This document shows positions 9,629 through 19,149 of a stretch of 64,000 nt of DNA, in pieces (position 1 is the first letter of the stretch; the number at the start of each line of letters is the position of its first letter). A program made the position numbers and the translations under genes. The notes beneath the pieces were generated by a model, which was not told the DNA's origin, did no database searches, and saw only the letters and a program-made list of their open reading frames with translations. This DNA is from Methanobrevibacter sp. UBA412 (GTDB taxonomy: Archaea; Methanobacteriota; Methanobacteria; Methanobacteriales; Methanobacteriaceae): NCBI GenBank assembly GCA_002495685.1, contig DAGJ01000004.1, positions 1 to 64,000 of the forward strand, written 5' to 3'.

Positions 9629-11725
9629 ATGAGAGATCTTGAAAAGATGTTTAAACCAGATAGTGTAGGTGTCATTGGAGCATCAAATACCCCCGATAAA
9701 GTTGGGCACATAGTAGTCAGTAACCTAATCGAAGATGGTTACAAAGGAGAAATTTACCCAATCAATCCTAAAGGTGGAGAAATATTAGGACTAAAAGCAT
9801 ATACTGATGTAACACAATGTCCAACCGTACCAGATCTTGTTGTAGTAGTAGTGCCTTCTAAGGCAGTAAATCCTTCAGTAAAACAATGTGGAGAATTAGG
9901 AGTAAAAAACGTAGTAGTTATAACTGCAGGATTTAAAGAAATCGGTGGAGACGGAGTAAAATTAGAAGAAGAACTAGTCCGCCTAGCAAACGAATACGAT
10001 ATAAGTTTAATAGGACCTAATAGTTTAGGAATTACAGATTCCCACACACCACTAAATGGTTCATTCTCACAAATGATGCCACCAAAAGGAAACATAGCAT
10101 TCATCAGCCAAAGTGGAGCTATGATGGTAGCAATAATAGATTGGAGTATAACTGCAGGAATAGGATTCAGTAAAGTTATAAGTATAGGAAATAAAGCAGG
10201 AGTAACAGAAATAGAATGTATCCAATACTTAGCAGATGATCCAGAAACAGCAGTTGTAATATGTTACTTAGAAAGTATTTCACAAGACCCTAACTTCATT
10301 GAAACAATGAGAAAAGTTTCCAGTAAAAAACCAGTAATCATCCTAAAATCTGGTAGTTCACAAGCAGGAGCTGCAGCAGCATCCTCACACACAGGAGCAT
10401 TAGCAGGAAGTGACGTGGCATTTGACACAGCATTTAAACAATCCGGAATATTCCGTGTACAAACCATGGCAGAATTATTTGATATAGGATTAGCATTCAG
10501 TAAATGCCCATTACCTACAGGAAGAAACCTAGCTATAATAACAAATGCAGGTGGAGGAGGAGTAGTATCCGTAGATGCTATGGAAAGAAATGGATTAAAC
10601 CTCGTAAGCTTTGATGAAGAAACCACTGCAAAACTTAAAGCAGCTGTCCCTGAAGAAGGAAGCGTTAAAAACCCAATTGATGTTTTAGGAGACGCACCAG
10701 TAAGCAGATACAAAGAAACACTAGAAATAGTTTTAAGCAGTGATGATGTAGATAGTTTAGTTATTATGGTATGTCCAACAGCATCTGCAGACCCAGATGG
10801 AATAGCAAAAGCAATCCTTGAAGGTAATGAAGAATTCAATAAACCTATCATCGTAGTTAACATGGGTGGACCAAGTTTCGATAACGCTAATGATTTACTT
10901 AGAAAAAACAGCATACCAACATATGTATTCCCAGAAACTGCAGTAAAAGTAGTGGATTTCCTTGAAAGATTCAATGCAGTACAAGAACGTACCTATGATA
11001 ATCCAATACAAGCAATCACTGATGTTAATAAAGATAAAGTAAATGAAATTTTCACTAAAGTTAAAGCAGATGGAAGAGATACATTACTCGGTAGCGAAGC
11101 TTATGCTGTAGCAAAAGAATACGGTATAGAAGCAGCACCAATAATATTATCCAAATCTCCAGAAGAAGCAGCAAACGTTGCAGAAGAAATGGGATTCCCA
11201 GTTGTTTTAAAAATAGCATCAGATAAGATTTTACACAAATCTGATATTGGTGGAGTTCAAGTAGGAATATCCACACGAGACGAAGCAGAAAACAGTTTTA
11301 ATGAAATCATGGCAAATGCTAAAAAAGCACATCCAGACATAACACCTGATGGAATTGAAGTTCAAAAAATGATGGATTCAGGTATAGAAGTATTAGTTGG
11401 TATGATACGTGATGAACAATTCGGTCCAATGATTGCATTCGGTATGGGTGGAGTTTATGTTAACCTTATTGAAGATGCATCATTTAAACTAGCTAATGGT
11501 TTAACTTCTGATGAAATCGATGAACAAATAAACAATACAAAAGTAGTGGAATTACTTAAAGGTTTCCGTGGAGAAGCTCCTGGAGACATTGAAAGTGTAC
11601 GTAATGCTATTAAACGTGTAGCACGTTTAACCATAGATTTCCCAGAAATATCAGAATTAGATATTAACCCTATCTTTGTATATGAAAATGGATCTAGTGC
11701 TTTAGATATTAAAATTAAATTATAA
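9629..11725 (+). CDS. ADP-forming acetyl/acyl-CoA synthetase, fused alpha-beta
   Basis: Interconverts acyl-CoA, ADP and phosphate with the free acid, ATP and CoA. The 698-residue protein has an N-terminal Rossmann CoA-binding domain (about 1-130, with SVGVIGAS), a succinyl-CoA-ligase-like region to about 460 with the phosphohistidine segment SHTGALAGSD, and a C-terminal ATP-grasp domain from about 480 (VVLKIASDKILHKSD). This is the fused form of the alpha and beta subunits. In a hydrogenotrophic or methanol-using methanogen it would activate acetate or recover ATP from acyl-CoA. The direction cannot be read from sequence. It has a clear AAGGAG site and no operon partner. Confidence 0.93.
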   Translation: MRDLEKMFKPDSVGVIGASNTPDKVGHIVVSNLIEDGYKGEIYPINPKGGEILGLKAYTDVTQCPTVPDLVVVVVPSKAVNPSVKQCGELGVKNVVVITAGFKEIGGDGVKLEEELVRLANEYDISLIGPNSLGITDSHTPLNGSFSQMMPPKGNIAFISQSGAMMVAIIDWSITAGIGFSKVISIGNKAGVTEIECIQYLADDPETAVVICYLESISQDPNFIETMRKVSSKKPVIILKSGSSQAGAAAASSHTGALAGSDVAFDTAFKQSGIFRVQTMAELFDIGLAFSKCPLPTGRNLAIITNAGGGGVVSVDAMERNGLNLVSFDEETTAKLKAAVPEEGSVKNPIDVLGDAPVSRYKETLEIVLSSDDVDSLVIMVCPTASADPDGIAKAILEGNEEFNKPIIVVNMGGPSFDNANDLLRKNSIPTYVFPETAVKVVDFLERFNAVQERTYDNPIQAITDVNKDKVNEIFTKVKADGRDTLLGSEAYAVAKEYGIEAAPIILSKSPEEAANVAEEMGFPVVLKIASDKILHKSDIGGVQVGISTRDEAENSFNEIMANAKKAHPDITPDGIEVQKMMDSGIEVLVGMIRDEQFGPMIAFGMGGVYVNLIEDASFKLANGLTSDEIDEQINNTKVVELLKGFRGEAPGDIESVRNAIKRVARLTIDFPEISELDINPIFVYENGSSALDIKIKL

Positions 11726-12035
11726 AATTTTAATATTCTAACTTTTTTTCCTATTTTTTTTAATCTTAACAAATTTTTAAAGTTTACTTTTTTTTAATTT
11801 AATTATCATTTAACATTTTCTTAATCATTTTTTTACTAAAATCATATATAAAATCTTATATATAATCAGGTTTCATACTTATTATAGTATTGTAGAAAAA
11901 AGATAAAATTAATATTATCAAAATTTTTTTTTTACAGTTTTCTTTTATTTATTAAAGGGTAAATAAAAGTGTTTTATTCTCATATTTAATTAAAAAAAAA
12001 GTGGGAATAAAATTTTAGTTAAAGGGGGAAAATTA
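11726..12035. other. Intergenic region with promoter of the secreted esterase gene
   Basis: AT-rich. Starts with T-runs suited to termination of the synthetase gene. A TATA-like TTATATATAA near 11858-11867 would give a leader of about 145 nt. A GGGGGA ribosome-binding site precedes the ATG at 12036. No other gene is seen. Confidence 0.35.
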
Positions 12036-14489
12036 ATGAAAAATAAGACATTAGCAATGTCTTCATTACTAATCTTAATTATAATATTATGTATCTTACC
12101 TGTAACATTTGCTACAGATATAAATACTAATTATACAAGTTCAAATTCTACAAATCTCACGGTTTTAGGAAATAACTTCAGTAGTAGTGAAAATCATAGT
12201 TTAAACAATGAACAACAAAATATTCTTAATGATTCTAATCTTAATTCTAAGAAAAACAGTAATACTAAAACCATGTTAACAGGAAATAATATTACAGTTA
12301 ATTATGGTGCAGGTGAAAATTATACAGTAAGATTAACAAATATTAATGGAAATCCTATTGCAGGACAACATTTATCATTAAATCTCACACGTTTAAGTGA
12401 TGGTGCAAGTAAGGTTTACTGGGGCACAACTGATACAAATGGTATGGCTAGTTTACAGATTAACTTAGCACCTGGAGTTTATACAGTATACTCAAGTTCT
12501 AATATAAATAATGGTTTAAATTACACTTCAAGTGAATCTTTTAACACTATAATTGTAGCTATAAATTCAACATCAAGTCAAAAAAGTACAGTGCTGGTTG
12601 TTAAACCTTTTACAAAAGTTTATGGTGCTGGTGAAGATTTCAAAACATTACTTATAGATTCTGAAGGTAATTCTGTTATAGGTAAACATTTAGCATTGAC
12701 TATCACACGTTTAAGTGATGGTGCAAGTAAGGTTTACTGGGGCACAACAGATATTAAAGGTAAGGTGAATTTACAAATAAACCTTTTTCCTGGCCTTTAT
12801 AGTATTAATGTGAATTTTATTAATGATAATGAGTATATAGGTAGTTCTGCAATAACTACAATTCTTATAAAACCTTATAATTCTAATCCACTTAAAAATA
12901 ATAATGTTTCTTATAATGTAAGTGAATTAACAAGTAAATTATCATTAAATATGAATAATTGGCATTATGATTCTATAAATAATGTTTATTATCAATTAGG
13001 AATTACTTATTGTGCCGATCCAGATACAAAAAATTATGAATCCCTTGCAATTTATGTTCCAGGTCAATACTTTAATGGGGTTAAAAATTCTTATGGAGTT
13101 TATACTTGTAAATGGAATACTACAAATAAAATTAATAATTACAATGTTAAAACAGCACCTATAGTTATGCCTATTCGCACTCCTGAATTTATTGCACAGG
13201 AAATTGTAACTAATTATAATGTTAATGAAGTAATTGATTATATTAATTCTGGTTTTGTTTATGTTCATGCAGGATGTCGTGGAGGAGATAATACTTGTGA
13301 TTATGTTGGTGGGGCTCCTTGGGGAGTTACTGATTTAAAAGCTGCTGTATCCTATTTGAAATTTAATAAGGATATCTTACCAGGTAATACTGAATCTATA
13401 TTCACATTTGGATTTAGTGGTGGTGGAGCTCAAAGTGCATTAATCGGTGTTAGTGGAGATAGTTCACTATACATTCCATATTTAGAATCAATTGGTGCTG
13501 CTATGGTTGATAAAAATGGTGATAATATTTCAGATAGTATTTGTGGATCTATGAGTTGGTGTCCAATATCTAGTTGGGATTATTTTGATGAAGCATATGA
13601 ATGGAATAATGGCCAATACTCTACAACTGGTGTAAGAGCAAATAATGCATGGACTTCAAGTTTATCTAAAGATTTAGCAAAAGAATTTGCATTCTATATA
13701 AATAAATTAGGATTAAAAGATCCTCAAGGTAATTTATTAACTCTTAAAGAGTCTAATAATGGAATTTATACTTCTGGTACATATTATGATTATTTATTGT
13801 CTGTTATTGAGGATTCATTAAATAATTATTTAAATGATACTCAATTTGAATTTACACCATTTAAAACTTCTCAAAATTATATTAATTCATTAAATCGTAA
13901 TGAAGAATGGGTTTTTTATGATGAGTTTACTAATACTGTTAAAATTTCAAGCATTAAAGCTTTTGTAACTTATTGTAAATCTGTTCTTAATATGGTTGGA
14001 GTATTTGATAATTTTGCATGTATTTCACCAGTAAATACTTTATTTGGATGTTTTGGATTTAATTCATTGCATTTTAATAAGGTAATGTCAGAAGTATTAA
14101 CTAATAATTCAATTAAATATTCTAATTATCCAGATTATAATGGTCAATATGCAATTGATTATGCGCATGATTTAAAAGTATTGGATCCATTTAATAATAC
14201 TGTACAGTCTCGTGTGGATATGTATAATCCTTTATATTATTTGTGTGATTTTTATGAGGGTAGTGGAAGTACTAAGGTTGCTAAATATTGGAGGATATCT
14301 TCTGGTATTAATCAGTTAATTGCTTCTTTAAGTGATGAAACTAATTTATATTTGGCTTTAAAACAATGTGATAGTGTTAAGAGTGTTGTTTTTCAGGATG
14401 TTTGGAATCAAGATCATGTTTGTGCTGAAAGAAATGGGGATTCAGTTTCTAACTTTATAAGTTGGGTTAATAATTGTTTAAATACTTAA
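12036..14489 (+). CDS. Secreted Ig-repeat protein with alpha/beta-hydrolase (esterase-like) domain
   Basis: 817 residues. A signal peptide spans about 1-26 (LLILIIILCILPVTFA). An Asn/Ser-rich linker follows, then two Ig-like repeats (about 85-175 and 190-280) of the archaeal adhesin-like type, each with YGAGE and TRLSDGASKVYWGTTD. Residues from about 295 form an alpha/beta-hydrolase: oxyanion-region GCRGGD, nucleophile elbow GFSGGGAQ with Ser461, and a candidate catalytic His794 in QDHVCAE. The pattern resembles subtype B tannase/feruloyl-esterase-like proteins, but the substrate is unknown. No C-terminal membrane anchor is seen. It is probably exported and held at or near the wall through the repeats (inference). 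Confidence 0.75.
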   Translation: MKNKTLAMSSLLILIIILCILPVTFATDINTNYTSSNSTNLTVLGNNFSSSENHSLNNEQQNILNDSNLNSKKNSNTKTMLTGNNITVNYGAGENYTVRLTNINGNPIAGQHLSLNLTRLSDGASKVYWGTTDTNGMASLQINLAPGVYTVYSSSNINNGLNYTSSESFNTIIVAINSTSSQKSTVLVVKPFTKVYGAGEDFKTLLIDSEGNSVIGKHLALTITRLSDGASKVYWGTTDIKGKVNLQINLFPGLYSINVNFINDNEYIGSSAITTILIKPYNSNPLKNNNVSYNVSELTSKLSLNMNNWHYDSINNVYYQLGITYCADPDTKNYESLAIYVPGQYFNGVKNSYGVYTCKWNTTNKINNYNVKTAPIVMPIRTPEFIAQEIVTNYNVNEVIDYINSGFVYVHAGCRGGDNTCDYVGGAPWGVTDLKAAVSYLKFNKDILPGNTESIFTFGFSGGGAQSALIGVSGDSSLYIPYLESIGAAMVDKNGDNISDSICGSMSWCPISSWDYFDEAYEWNNGQYSTTGVRANNAWTSSLSKDLAKEFAFYINKLGLKDPQGNLLTLKESNNGIYTSGTYYDYLLSVIEDSLNNYLNDTQFEFTPFKTSQNYINSLNRNEEWVFYDEFTNTVKISSIKAFVTYCKSVLNMVGVFDNFACISPVNTLFGCFGFNSLHFNKVMSEVLTNNSIKYSNYPDYNGQYAIDYAHDLKVLDPFNNTVQSRVDMYNPLYYLCDFYEGSGSTKVAKYWRISSGINQLIASLSDETNLYLALKQCDSVKSVVFQDVWNQDHVCAERNGDSVSNFISWVNNCLNT
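12385..12430 (+). repeat. 46-bp exact repeat, copy 1
   Basis: Identical to 12703-12748 (offset 318 bp, 106 codons), inside the first Ig-like repeat. Identity includes synonymous positions, while flanking codons differ. Confidence 0.9.
12703..12748 (+). repeat. 46-bp exact repeat, copy 2
   Basis: Second copy of the exact repeat at 12385-12430, inside the second Ig-like repeat. Confidence 0.9.
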
Positions 14490-14533
14490 AATTTTTCTAT
14501 TTTTTTCTATTTTTTTAGGTGGGGGAGGGGTTA

Positions 14534-14647
14534 GTTTTATATATGATTAATAACAATTGTTATATATTGTTTGATTTTTAAATATTTTCATAAAACTTTT
14601 AAAATTTTAAAGTTTTTTTTTAAAACAAAATACTTAACAATTGTTAT
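14534..14647 (+). promoter_or_regulatory. Sulfhydrylase promoter with two sulfur-regulon palindromes
   Basis: A TATA-like TTTTATATAT (14535-14544) is followed by the perfect palindrome ATAACAATTGTTAT (14550-14563). A second copy, TTAACAATTGTTAT, lies at 14634-14647, 84 bp further on. The centre here is AATT, while cysK and cysE have AATA. The coding start is at 14757. The placement matches the cysK and nifS promoters. Confidence 0.6.
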
Positions 14648-14756
14648 ATTTTTTAAAAGTATAAAACATTTAACTCAAAAAATATAATATATAAAATAGT
14701 AACTGATTAAAAAAAAATAATCAAACATATTAAACATAATTAAAGAGGTAAAAATA

Positions 14757-16079
14757 ATGACTAATGATAACAAAAATAACAAAAAAGAATTAGGAGTAGC
14801 AACATTAAGTGTTCATGCAGGCCAAGAACAACCAGACCCCGCAACAGGAGCACGAGCCACTCCAATCTATCAAACAGCATCCTATGTATTTAAAGATGCA
14901 GAAGAAGCAGCAGGAAGATTCGGATTAACAATTCCTGGACAAATATACTCAAGATTAACCAATCCAACAAATGACGCATTCGAAGCAAGAATAGCAGCAG
15001 TAGAAGGAGGAAAATCTGGAATATCTGCAGCAAGTGGATTAGCAGCAATATCCTACGCCCTATTAAACATCACACAACCTGGAGATGACATAGTATCTGC
15101 AGACAACTTATACGGAGGAACATTCACCTTATTTGAAACAACCTTCAAAGACCTTGCAAGAAATGTAATATTCGTACCTTCACAAGATATTAATGCATTT
15201 AAAGATGCAATCACAGATAAAACAAAAGCAATCTATGTAGAATCCATTGGAAATCCTAAACTTGATGTGCCAGACTTTGAAAAATTAGCAGAAATAGCTC
15301 ACTCCCATAACATTCCACTTATAGTAGATAATACTTCAGCTGTAGGGTTAGTGCAACCATTAAAACATGGAGCCGATGTAATAGCAGCATCAGCAACTAA
15401 ATTTGTTGGAGGACATGGAATCGCTGTAGGAGGATATGTAGTAGATAGTGGAAAATTCAACTGGGCAAATGGAAACTTCCCAACACTCTCAGAACCTGAT
15501 CCATCTTACCATGGATTAGTATTTACTGATTCATTTGGAGAAGACTCTCCATCTGGAAATGTTGCATACACTACACGTATAAGAGCAAGATTACTTAGAG
15601 ATTTAGGAGCAACACTTGCACCAGTACATAGTTTCATATTCCTTCAAGGATTAGAAACATTAACATTACGTGTTAAAAAACATTCAGAAAATGCTTTAGC
15701 TGTAGCAAAACATTTAGAAAATCATCCAAAAGTTAGTTGGGTTAACTATCCTGGACTTGAATCTCATTCATCTCATGAAACTGCACATAAATATTTAGGA
15801 GATAATTATGGAGGAATCTTAGGTTTTGGAATTAAAGGTGGATTAGAAGCAGGAAAACAATTTATAGGTAATGTAGAGTTATTATCTCATTTAGCAAATA
15901 TTGGAGATGCTAAAAGTTTAGTTATTCACCCAGCAAGTACTACTCACCAACAATTAAGTGAAGAGGAACAAGCACAAACTGGGGTAACTCCTGATTTCAT
16001 TCGTGTTTCTGTTGGAATTGAAGATGTAGAAGATATTATAGCTGATATAGATCAAGCTTTAGATAAAGTAAAAGTATAA
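14757..16079 (+). CDS. metY: O-acetylhomoserine sulfhydrylase (Cys/Met metabolism PLP enzyme)
   Basis: 440 residues of the Cys/Met gamma-family PLP enzymes. PLP lysine is Lys215 in SATKFVGGHG and the cofactor Asp191 lies in VDNTSA. The insertion after the lysine (GKFNWANGNFP and the following region) is typical of O-acetylhomoserine sulfhydrylases rather than cystathionine synthases or lyases. It likely makes homocysteine directly from sulfide. O-acetylserine specificity cannot be excluded. It is monocistronic, under a promoter with the same palindrome as cysK, cysE and nifS. Confidence 0.88.
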   Translation: MTNDNKNNKKELGVATLSVHAGQEQPDPATGARATPIYQTASYVFKDAEEAAGRFGLTIPGQIYSRLTNPTNDAFEARIAAVEGGKSGISAASGLAAISYALLNITQPGDDIVSADNLYGGTFTLFETTFKDLARNVIFVPSQDINAFKDAITDKTKAIYVESIGNPKLDVPDFEKLAEIAHSHNIPLIVDNTSAVGLVQPLKHGADVIAASATKFVGGHGIAVGGYVVDSGKFNWANGNFPTLSEPDPSYHGLVFTDSFGEDSPSGNVAYTTRIRARLLRDLGATLAPVHSFIFLQGLETLTLRVKKHSENALAVAKHLENHPKVSWVNYPGLESHSSHETAHKYLGDNYGGILGFGIKGGLEAGKQFIGNVELLSHLANIGDAKSLVIHPASTTHQQLSEEEQAQTGVTPDFIRVSVGIEDVEDIIADIDQALDKVKV

Positions 16080-16091
16080 ATTTTATACTTT
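16071..16091 (+). terminator. Terminator hairpin after the sulfhydrylase gene
   Basis: AAAGTATAAA and TTTATACTTT are perfect 10-bp arms around one base. They overlap the stop codon and are followed by ATCCTTTTT. The site lies between convergent genes and may serve both strands. Confidence 0.6.
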
Positions 16092-16212
16092 ATCCTTTTT
16101 CACTATTTTATAAATTTTATATTTTAAAAAAAGAATGAGGAGGTTAAAAAAAAGTTTTTATTGACTTTTTTTCTCCTTAAAAAAATTTTATATTTTACTA
16201 ATTTTTTCTGTT

Positions 16213-17046
16213 TTATCCTTCATTATAAATTAAACCTACTATTTTATAAATAAATATAAACATGAATGAGGTTACGAATAATGCATTTATGTATCTTCCA
16301 ATAAATGGGATTAAGTGTAAGTAAGAATTAATTATACCTAAAATAAAGATTATTATTAAAAAGATTATAAGAATTGCAATATATTTTCCCCATCCTATGG
16401 AACCTATTTTTTTAATTATAGCTTTAAATGCTAGTCCTTCTTTTAAACTTCCAGTTTCAGCCATACGGCCAGTACCAATAAAAATGAATAATGTCATTAT
16501 GAATAATAAGATTATTGCACATACTGAAGTGATTACTATTCCATTTATAAAACTATTTAATACTGATTGGGAAATGGTACTAGTTAAATTGTTAACCATT
16601 ATTGTACTAACTCTTAAACCATTAGAAGTAATGGTTTGAGTACTGCCTGGACTATTTATTAAAGTATTTACTATTTGAGGAAGTGTTGTAAATAATCCAC
16701 TAAGCCATGCTATTATTAATGTGATTATTGTAGGTATGAGATAATAAATAATACCTAATATTACTACTTTTATTCCATCCATAAAATTTTTAGTTAAATT
16801 AAATTTAGGATAATCAGTTTTTCCTTTTATAGTATATTCAGTTACACTTAGGTTGAATCCGAAAAGTATAATGATTATTACAGTTATAGCAATTAATCCT
16901 ATGATAGCTATTAAACCATTTCGATTAAGATTCATAAAAACATTTATTAAATTACAAATTATTAAGAAAACACCAACAATCATCCAATTTTTCTTATCTA
17001 AAATTGGATAAGTTACTGCATCTTTTATTACTTTACTAATACTCAT
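16213..17046 (-). CDS. Polytopic membrane protein, DUF4013-like
   Basis: About 277 residues with five or six hydrophobic helices (for example IGLIAITVIIIILFGFNL and ILIIFLIIIFILGIINS) and no obvious catalytic motif. It resembles the DUF4013 membrane proteins common in methanogens (family from memory). A GTG at 17058 extends the frame by four residues, but GTGA seven bases before the ATG at 17046 fits a ribosome-binding site better. It lies convergent to the sulfhydrylase gene and divergent from nifS. Function unknown. Confidence 0.75.
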   Translation of the reverse strand: MSISKVIKDAVTYPILDKKNWMIVGVFLIICNLINVFMNLNRNGLIAIIGLIAITVIIIILFGFNLSVTEYTIKGKTDYPKFNLTKNFMDGIKVVILGIIYYLIPTIITLIIAWLSGLFTTLPQIVNTLINSPGSTQTITSNGLRVSTIMVNNLTSTISQSVLNSFINGIVITSVCAIILLFIMTLFIFIGTGRMAETGSLKEGLAFKAIIKKIGSIGWGKYIAILIIFLIIIFILGIINSYLHLIPFIGRYINALFVTSFMFIFIYKIVGLIYNEG

Positions 17047-17240
17047 AAAAAAATTCACGCTCCATTTCTTTATTATTATGGGACTAAATTAGCTCAATTT
17101 ATTTAATTTATAACTATTAATTATTATAAATATTTTATTATTTTATTTTTAAATGATTTATGAGAAAATTGGCAGGATTTAATGTTTTTTGTGACTTCAT
17201 TTTTTTTTAGATTGGGTAATGCTTTTTTTTAACTGTAATC

Positions 17241-17293
17241 TTTATATATTAAAACAAATAATATTATAACTATAGTTATATAACAATAGTTAT
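17241..17293 (+). promoter_or_regulatory. nifS-nifU promoter with tandem sulfur-regulon palindromes
   Basis: TATA box TTTATATATT (17241-17250) is followed by the perfect palindrome ATAACTATAGTTAT (17266-17279) and the directly abutting ATAACAATAGTTAT (17280-17293). This is the same two-site, 14-bp-period layout as at cysK. The sites cover the predicted transcription start, consistent with repression. The coding start lies 40 nt downstream. Confidence 0.65.
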
Positions 17294-17332
17294 AAAAAAT
17301 TATTCACAAAAAAACTCACGGAGGAAAAAAAT

Positions 17333-18544
17333 ATGATATACATGGACAACTCAGCAACAACTCCAGTCAACCCTGAAGTACTAAAAGAAATGGAACCATT
17401 CTACAAAGAAGAATTCGGGAACGCATCAACCTTATACACACTTGGAAGAGAATCCAAAAAAGCACTAAACCTAGCAAGAGAAAGAGTAGCAAACTTAATA
17501 AATGCAGAACCAGAAGAAATAAAATTTACAAGTGGAGGAACAGAATCAGACAATTGGGCAATAAAAGGAATAGCATTCCAAAAAAGAAACAAAGGAAAAC
17601 ACATAATAACAAGTGTAATAGAACACCCAGCAGTAAAAAATACTTGTAAATGGTTAGAAAAATTAGGATATGAAATAACATATCTTCCAATCCAAGAAAA
17701 TGGAATAATAAACATAGAAGACCTAAAAAAAGCTATCAGAGATGACACAATACTCATCAGCATAATGCATGCAAATAATGAAATCGGAACAATACAACCA
17801 ATAACAGAAATCGGAAAAATAGCAAAAGAAAACAATATAACATTCCATGTAGATGCAGTACAAAGTGTAGGGAAAATACCAGTAGATGTGAAAAAATCAA
17901 ATATAGACCTACTAAGTATCAGTTCACACAAAATCTACGGACCAAAAGGAATAGGAGCATTATACATTAAAAAAGGAGTAAGACCAGAAGTATTAATCCA
18001 TGGAGGAGGACAAGAAAACAACCAAAGATCAGGAACAGAAAACATTCCAGGAATAGCAGGATTTGGAAAAGCATGCCAAATAGCAAATGATAATATGAAA
18101 GAAAACACAAGAAAATTAACTAAAATCCGAGACAAAATCATAAAAGGAGTACTATCTCAAGTAGACGAAGCCTACCTAAACGGAGACCCAGAAAAAAGAT
18201 TACCAAACAATATAAACTTCAGATTCTCAGCAATAGAAGGAGAATCATTAGTCCTAATGTTAGATGCTAAAGGAATAGAAGCCTCAACAGGTTCAGCATG
18301 TTCATCTCAAAGCTTAGAACCATCATATGTATTAACAAGTTTAGGATTAGAACCAGTAAATGTACATGGATCATTAAGATTAAGTCTAGGCGTGGAAAAT
18401 ACATTAGAAGATGCAGATAAAGTCATAAATGATATAATAAATGTAGTAAACACATTAAGAAGTATGTCACCATTATGGAATAGTAAAAACGGAGAAAGTG
18501 ACCTATCTATTGCTGGTGATGAAGAATACGGATTATCAAAATAA
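17333..18544 (+). CDS. nifS: Cysteine desulfurase
   Basis: PLP enzyme that takes sulfur from cysteine and delivers it to a scaffold for Fe-S assembly. 403 residues. PLP lysine is Lys200 in SSHKIYGPKG. His97 lies in SVIEHPA. The persulfide-forming Cys323 is in ASTGSACSSQ. The long loop around the cysteine marks the NifS/IscS group rather than the SufS group. A strong GGAGG site precedes the ATG. nifU follows 23 nt later, so the two form an operon. The sulfur palindrome in its promoter links Fe-S assembly to cysteine supply. Confidence 0.95.
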   Translation: MIYMDNSATTPVNPEVLKEMEPFYKEEFGNASTLYTLGRESKKALNLARERVANLINAEPEEIKFTSGGTESDNWAIKGIAFQKRNKGKHIITSVIEHPAVKNTCKWLEKLGYEITYLPIQENGIINIEDLKKAIRDDTILISIMHANNEIGTIQPITEIGKIAKENNITFHVDAVQSVGKIPVDVKKSNIDLLSISSHKIYGPKGIGALYIKKGVRPEVLIHGGGQENNQRSGTENIPGIAGFGKACQIANDNMKENTRKLTKIRDKIIKGVLSQVDEAYLNGDPEKRLPNNINFRFSAIEGESLVLMLDAKGIEASTGSACSSQSLEPSYVLTSLGLEPVNVHGSLRLSLGVENTLEDADKVINDIINVVNTLRSMSPLWNSKNGESDLSIAGDEEYGLSK

Positions 18545-18567
18545 AATTTTATTGGATGTGATTAAAA

Positions 18568-18945
18568 ATGTATAGTGAAAAAGTAATGGATCATTTTGCA
18601 AACCCTAGAAATACCGGAGTAATTGAAAACCCAAGTGGGGAAGGAACAGTTGGAAATCCAACATGTGGAGATTTAATGACAATATACATAACTGTAAATG
18701 ATGAAAATGTAATAACAGATATTAAATTTAAAACATTTGGTTGTGGAGCAGCAATAGCAACAAGTAGTATGATAACAGAAATGGCAATAGGTAAAACAAT
18801 AGATGAAGCACTAAAAATTAGTCGAAACGATGTAGCAGAAGAACTAGATGGTCTACCTCCTGTTAAAATGCATTGTTCAAACTTAGCTGCTGATGCATTA
18901 ACAAAGGCTATAGAAAATTATCAAGAAAAACAAGCAAATGCATAA
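18568..18945 (+). CDS. nifU: Fe-S cluster assembly scaffold, NifU/IscU type
   Basis: 125 residues, equal to the IscU domain alone. The three scaffold cysteines are Cys33 (NPTCGD, with Asp35), Cys59 (FGCGAA) and Cys103 (KMHCSNL). It receives sulfur from the adjacent cysteine desulfurase and builds 2Fe-2S or 4Fe-4S clusters. It is the last gene of the two-gene operon, followed by T-rich sequence. No HscA/HscB or NifU C-terminal domain is present here. Confidence 0.95.
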   Translation: MYSEKVMDHFANPRNTGVIENPSGEGTVGNPTCGDLMTIYITVNDENVITDIKFKTFGCGAAIATSSMITEMAIGKTIDEALKISRNDVAEELDGLPPVKMHCSNLAADALTKAIENYQEKQANA

Positions 18946-19149
18946 AAAAAAGTTTTTTTCATTTAAAAAAAAGTTAAATTCTTAAGAATAATCATTTAAA
19001 AAATCAATAAAAATTATTTTTTTTTCATTGATTCTTTAAATCTTTTTTCATAATTTTATCGCTAAAAGATTATTTATTTTTATTTTTAATTTAATTTAAA
19101 AAGGATCGTATTTTTTTAATTTTTAATTTTAGTTTATTATAAATTTTTT

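Noticed and set aside
17107..17126. ATAACTATTAATTAT at about 17110 as another sulfur palindrome
   Set aside because: The right arm GTTAT is missing, so it does not fit the WTAACNNNNGTTAT form.
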